Of a DNA stretch of 64,000 nt, positions 63,725 to 64,000 are shown in pieces. The DNA is from Bradyrhizobium diazoefficiens (lineage in GTDB: Bacteria > Pseudomonadota > Alphaproteobacteria > Rhizobiales > Xanthobacteraceae), in assembly GCF_016599855.1 (NCBI RefSeq), contig NZ_CP067041.1, forward strand, positions 3,658,001-3,722,000. The letters are read 5' to 3'. The position numbers and the translations under genes were made by a program. The notes beneath the pieces were generated by a model. That model had not been told where the DNA came from and did no database searches. It saw only the letters and a program-made list of their open reading frames with translations. Each line of letters begins with the position of its first letter. Within the stretch, counting starts at the first letter, position 1.

Positions 63725-64000
63725 ATGATCTCGCGACGCGCCCTCGAACTTGCGACCGCCGTGCTCACCGGCAGCTTTGGTGGTGCGGTGGTGGTCCAGA
63801 GTCTGGACAACGGCATCGGCTGGTCGAGCGCGGGCGTCGATTCCGGCACATTCCCGTTCTTGACCGGCATCATCATCGTCGCCGGAAGCCTCTACAATCT
63901 GGGCCGCGGCGTAGTTCCGGCCGCTTCGCTGGCGAGCGTTCCGATCGCGATCACATCCATCGAGCTGCGGCGGTTGGCAGGCTTGTTCGTGCCGGCCGCG
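63725..64000 (+). CDS. tripartite tricarboxylate transporter TctB family protein, 3' end missing
   Basis: This starts at the ATG at 63725 and runs off the right edge, 92 codons visible. The N-terminal part has two hydrophobic segments with FGGAVVVQSLDNG and AGVDSGTFPFLTGIIIVAGSLYNLG, matching the small four-helix TctB subunit. It would pair with the upstream binding protein. Confidence 0.8.
   Translation, partial: MISRRALELATAVLTGSFGGAVVVQSLDNGIGWSSAGVDSGTFPFLTGIIIVAGSLYNLGRGVVPAASLASVPIAITSIELRRLAGLFVPAA

Overview
The window reads as a chromosomal stretch of a high-GC alphaproteobacterium, most likely Bradyrhizobium or a close relative. The basis is the gene content (two Omp25/Omp31-type barrels beginning AADLAARPY, a PHA synthase, a sufBCDS-sufT-sufA cluster, class II FBPase next to homoserine dehydrogenase), the codon usage, and several palindromic intergenic repeats of the kind recalled from that genus. 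No rRNA, tRNA, CRISPR array, transposase or phage gene was seen.

Layout. 1-2834: end of a 3-hydroxyisobutyrate-dehydrogenase-like gene, an AT-richer orphan membrane protein and an orphan branched-chain amino-acid-type binding protein. 2841-8323 (minus): a compact five-gene polysaccharide export operon made of a 53-residue membrane protein, a glycosyltransferase fused to an ABC-2 permease, the matching ATPase, a second glycosyltransferase and an O-antigen-ligase-like protein. 8445-22890: DUF6502/DUF5666 pair, M23 peptidase, peroxiredoxin, a 1239-residue AsmA-like protein, DoxX, MFS, tyrS/anmK, a GST and an alpha/beta hydrolase. 23243-24417: a membrane LytTR regulator beside a broken acyltransferase gene. 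24410-31350: iron-sulfur cluster assembly operon (cysteine desulfurase, sufB, sufC, sufD, sufS, sufT, sufA) with an Irr-box-like sequence in front of sufB. 31488-38691: TfoX-like protein, fabA, a diguanylate cyclase, a DEAD-box helicase, a caspase-like gene broken by several lesions, and an FAD monooxygenase. 38871-50538: two outer-membrane barrels, SDR, parE, DedA, PaiB-like protein and argC, MAPEG, phaC and a small lipoprotein. 50753-55240: aminotransferase, hom, glpX and a HAD dehalogenase. 55241-57593: a PDZ-tailed serine hydrolase bracketed by two copies of the 3' end of the HAD gene. 57724-64000: a secreted protein of unknown function, then a GntR-controlled catabolic cluster (enoyl-CoA hydratase, CaiB-type CoA transferase, Bug/TctC binding protein, TctB).

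How genes work together. The suf genes form a translationally coupled assembly line. The polysaccharide operon carries assembly, export and ligation functions in one transcript. The GntR regulator faces the CoA-dependent catabolic genes across a region with matched inverted repeats, and a tricarboxylate-type uptake system follows. The signals most worth a second look are the glycosyltransferase-permease fusion, the caspase-like gene that lost its catalytic Cys and its frame, the duplicated HAD 3' end around the serine hydrolase, and several multi-copy palindromic operators whose regulators are not identified. All functional calls come from reading motifs by eye; no database search was possible.
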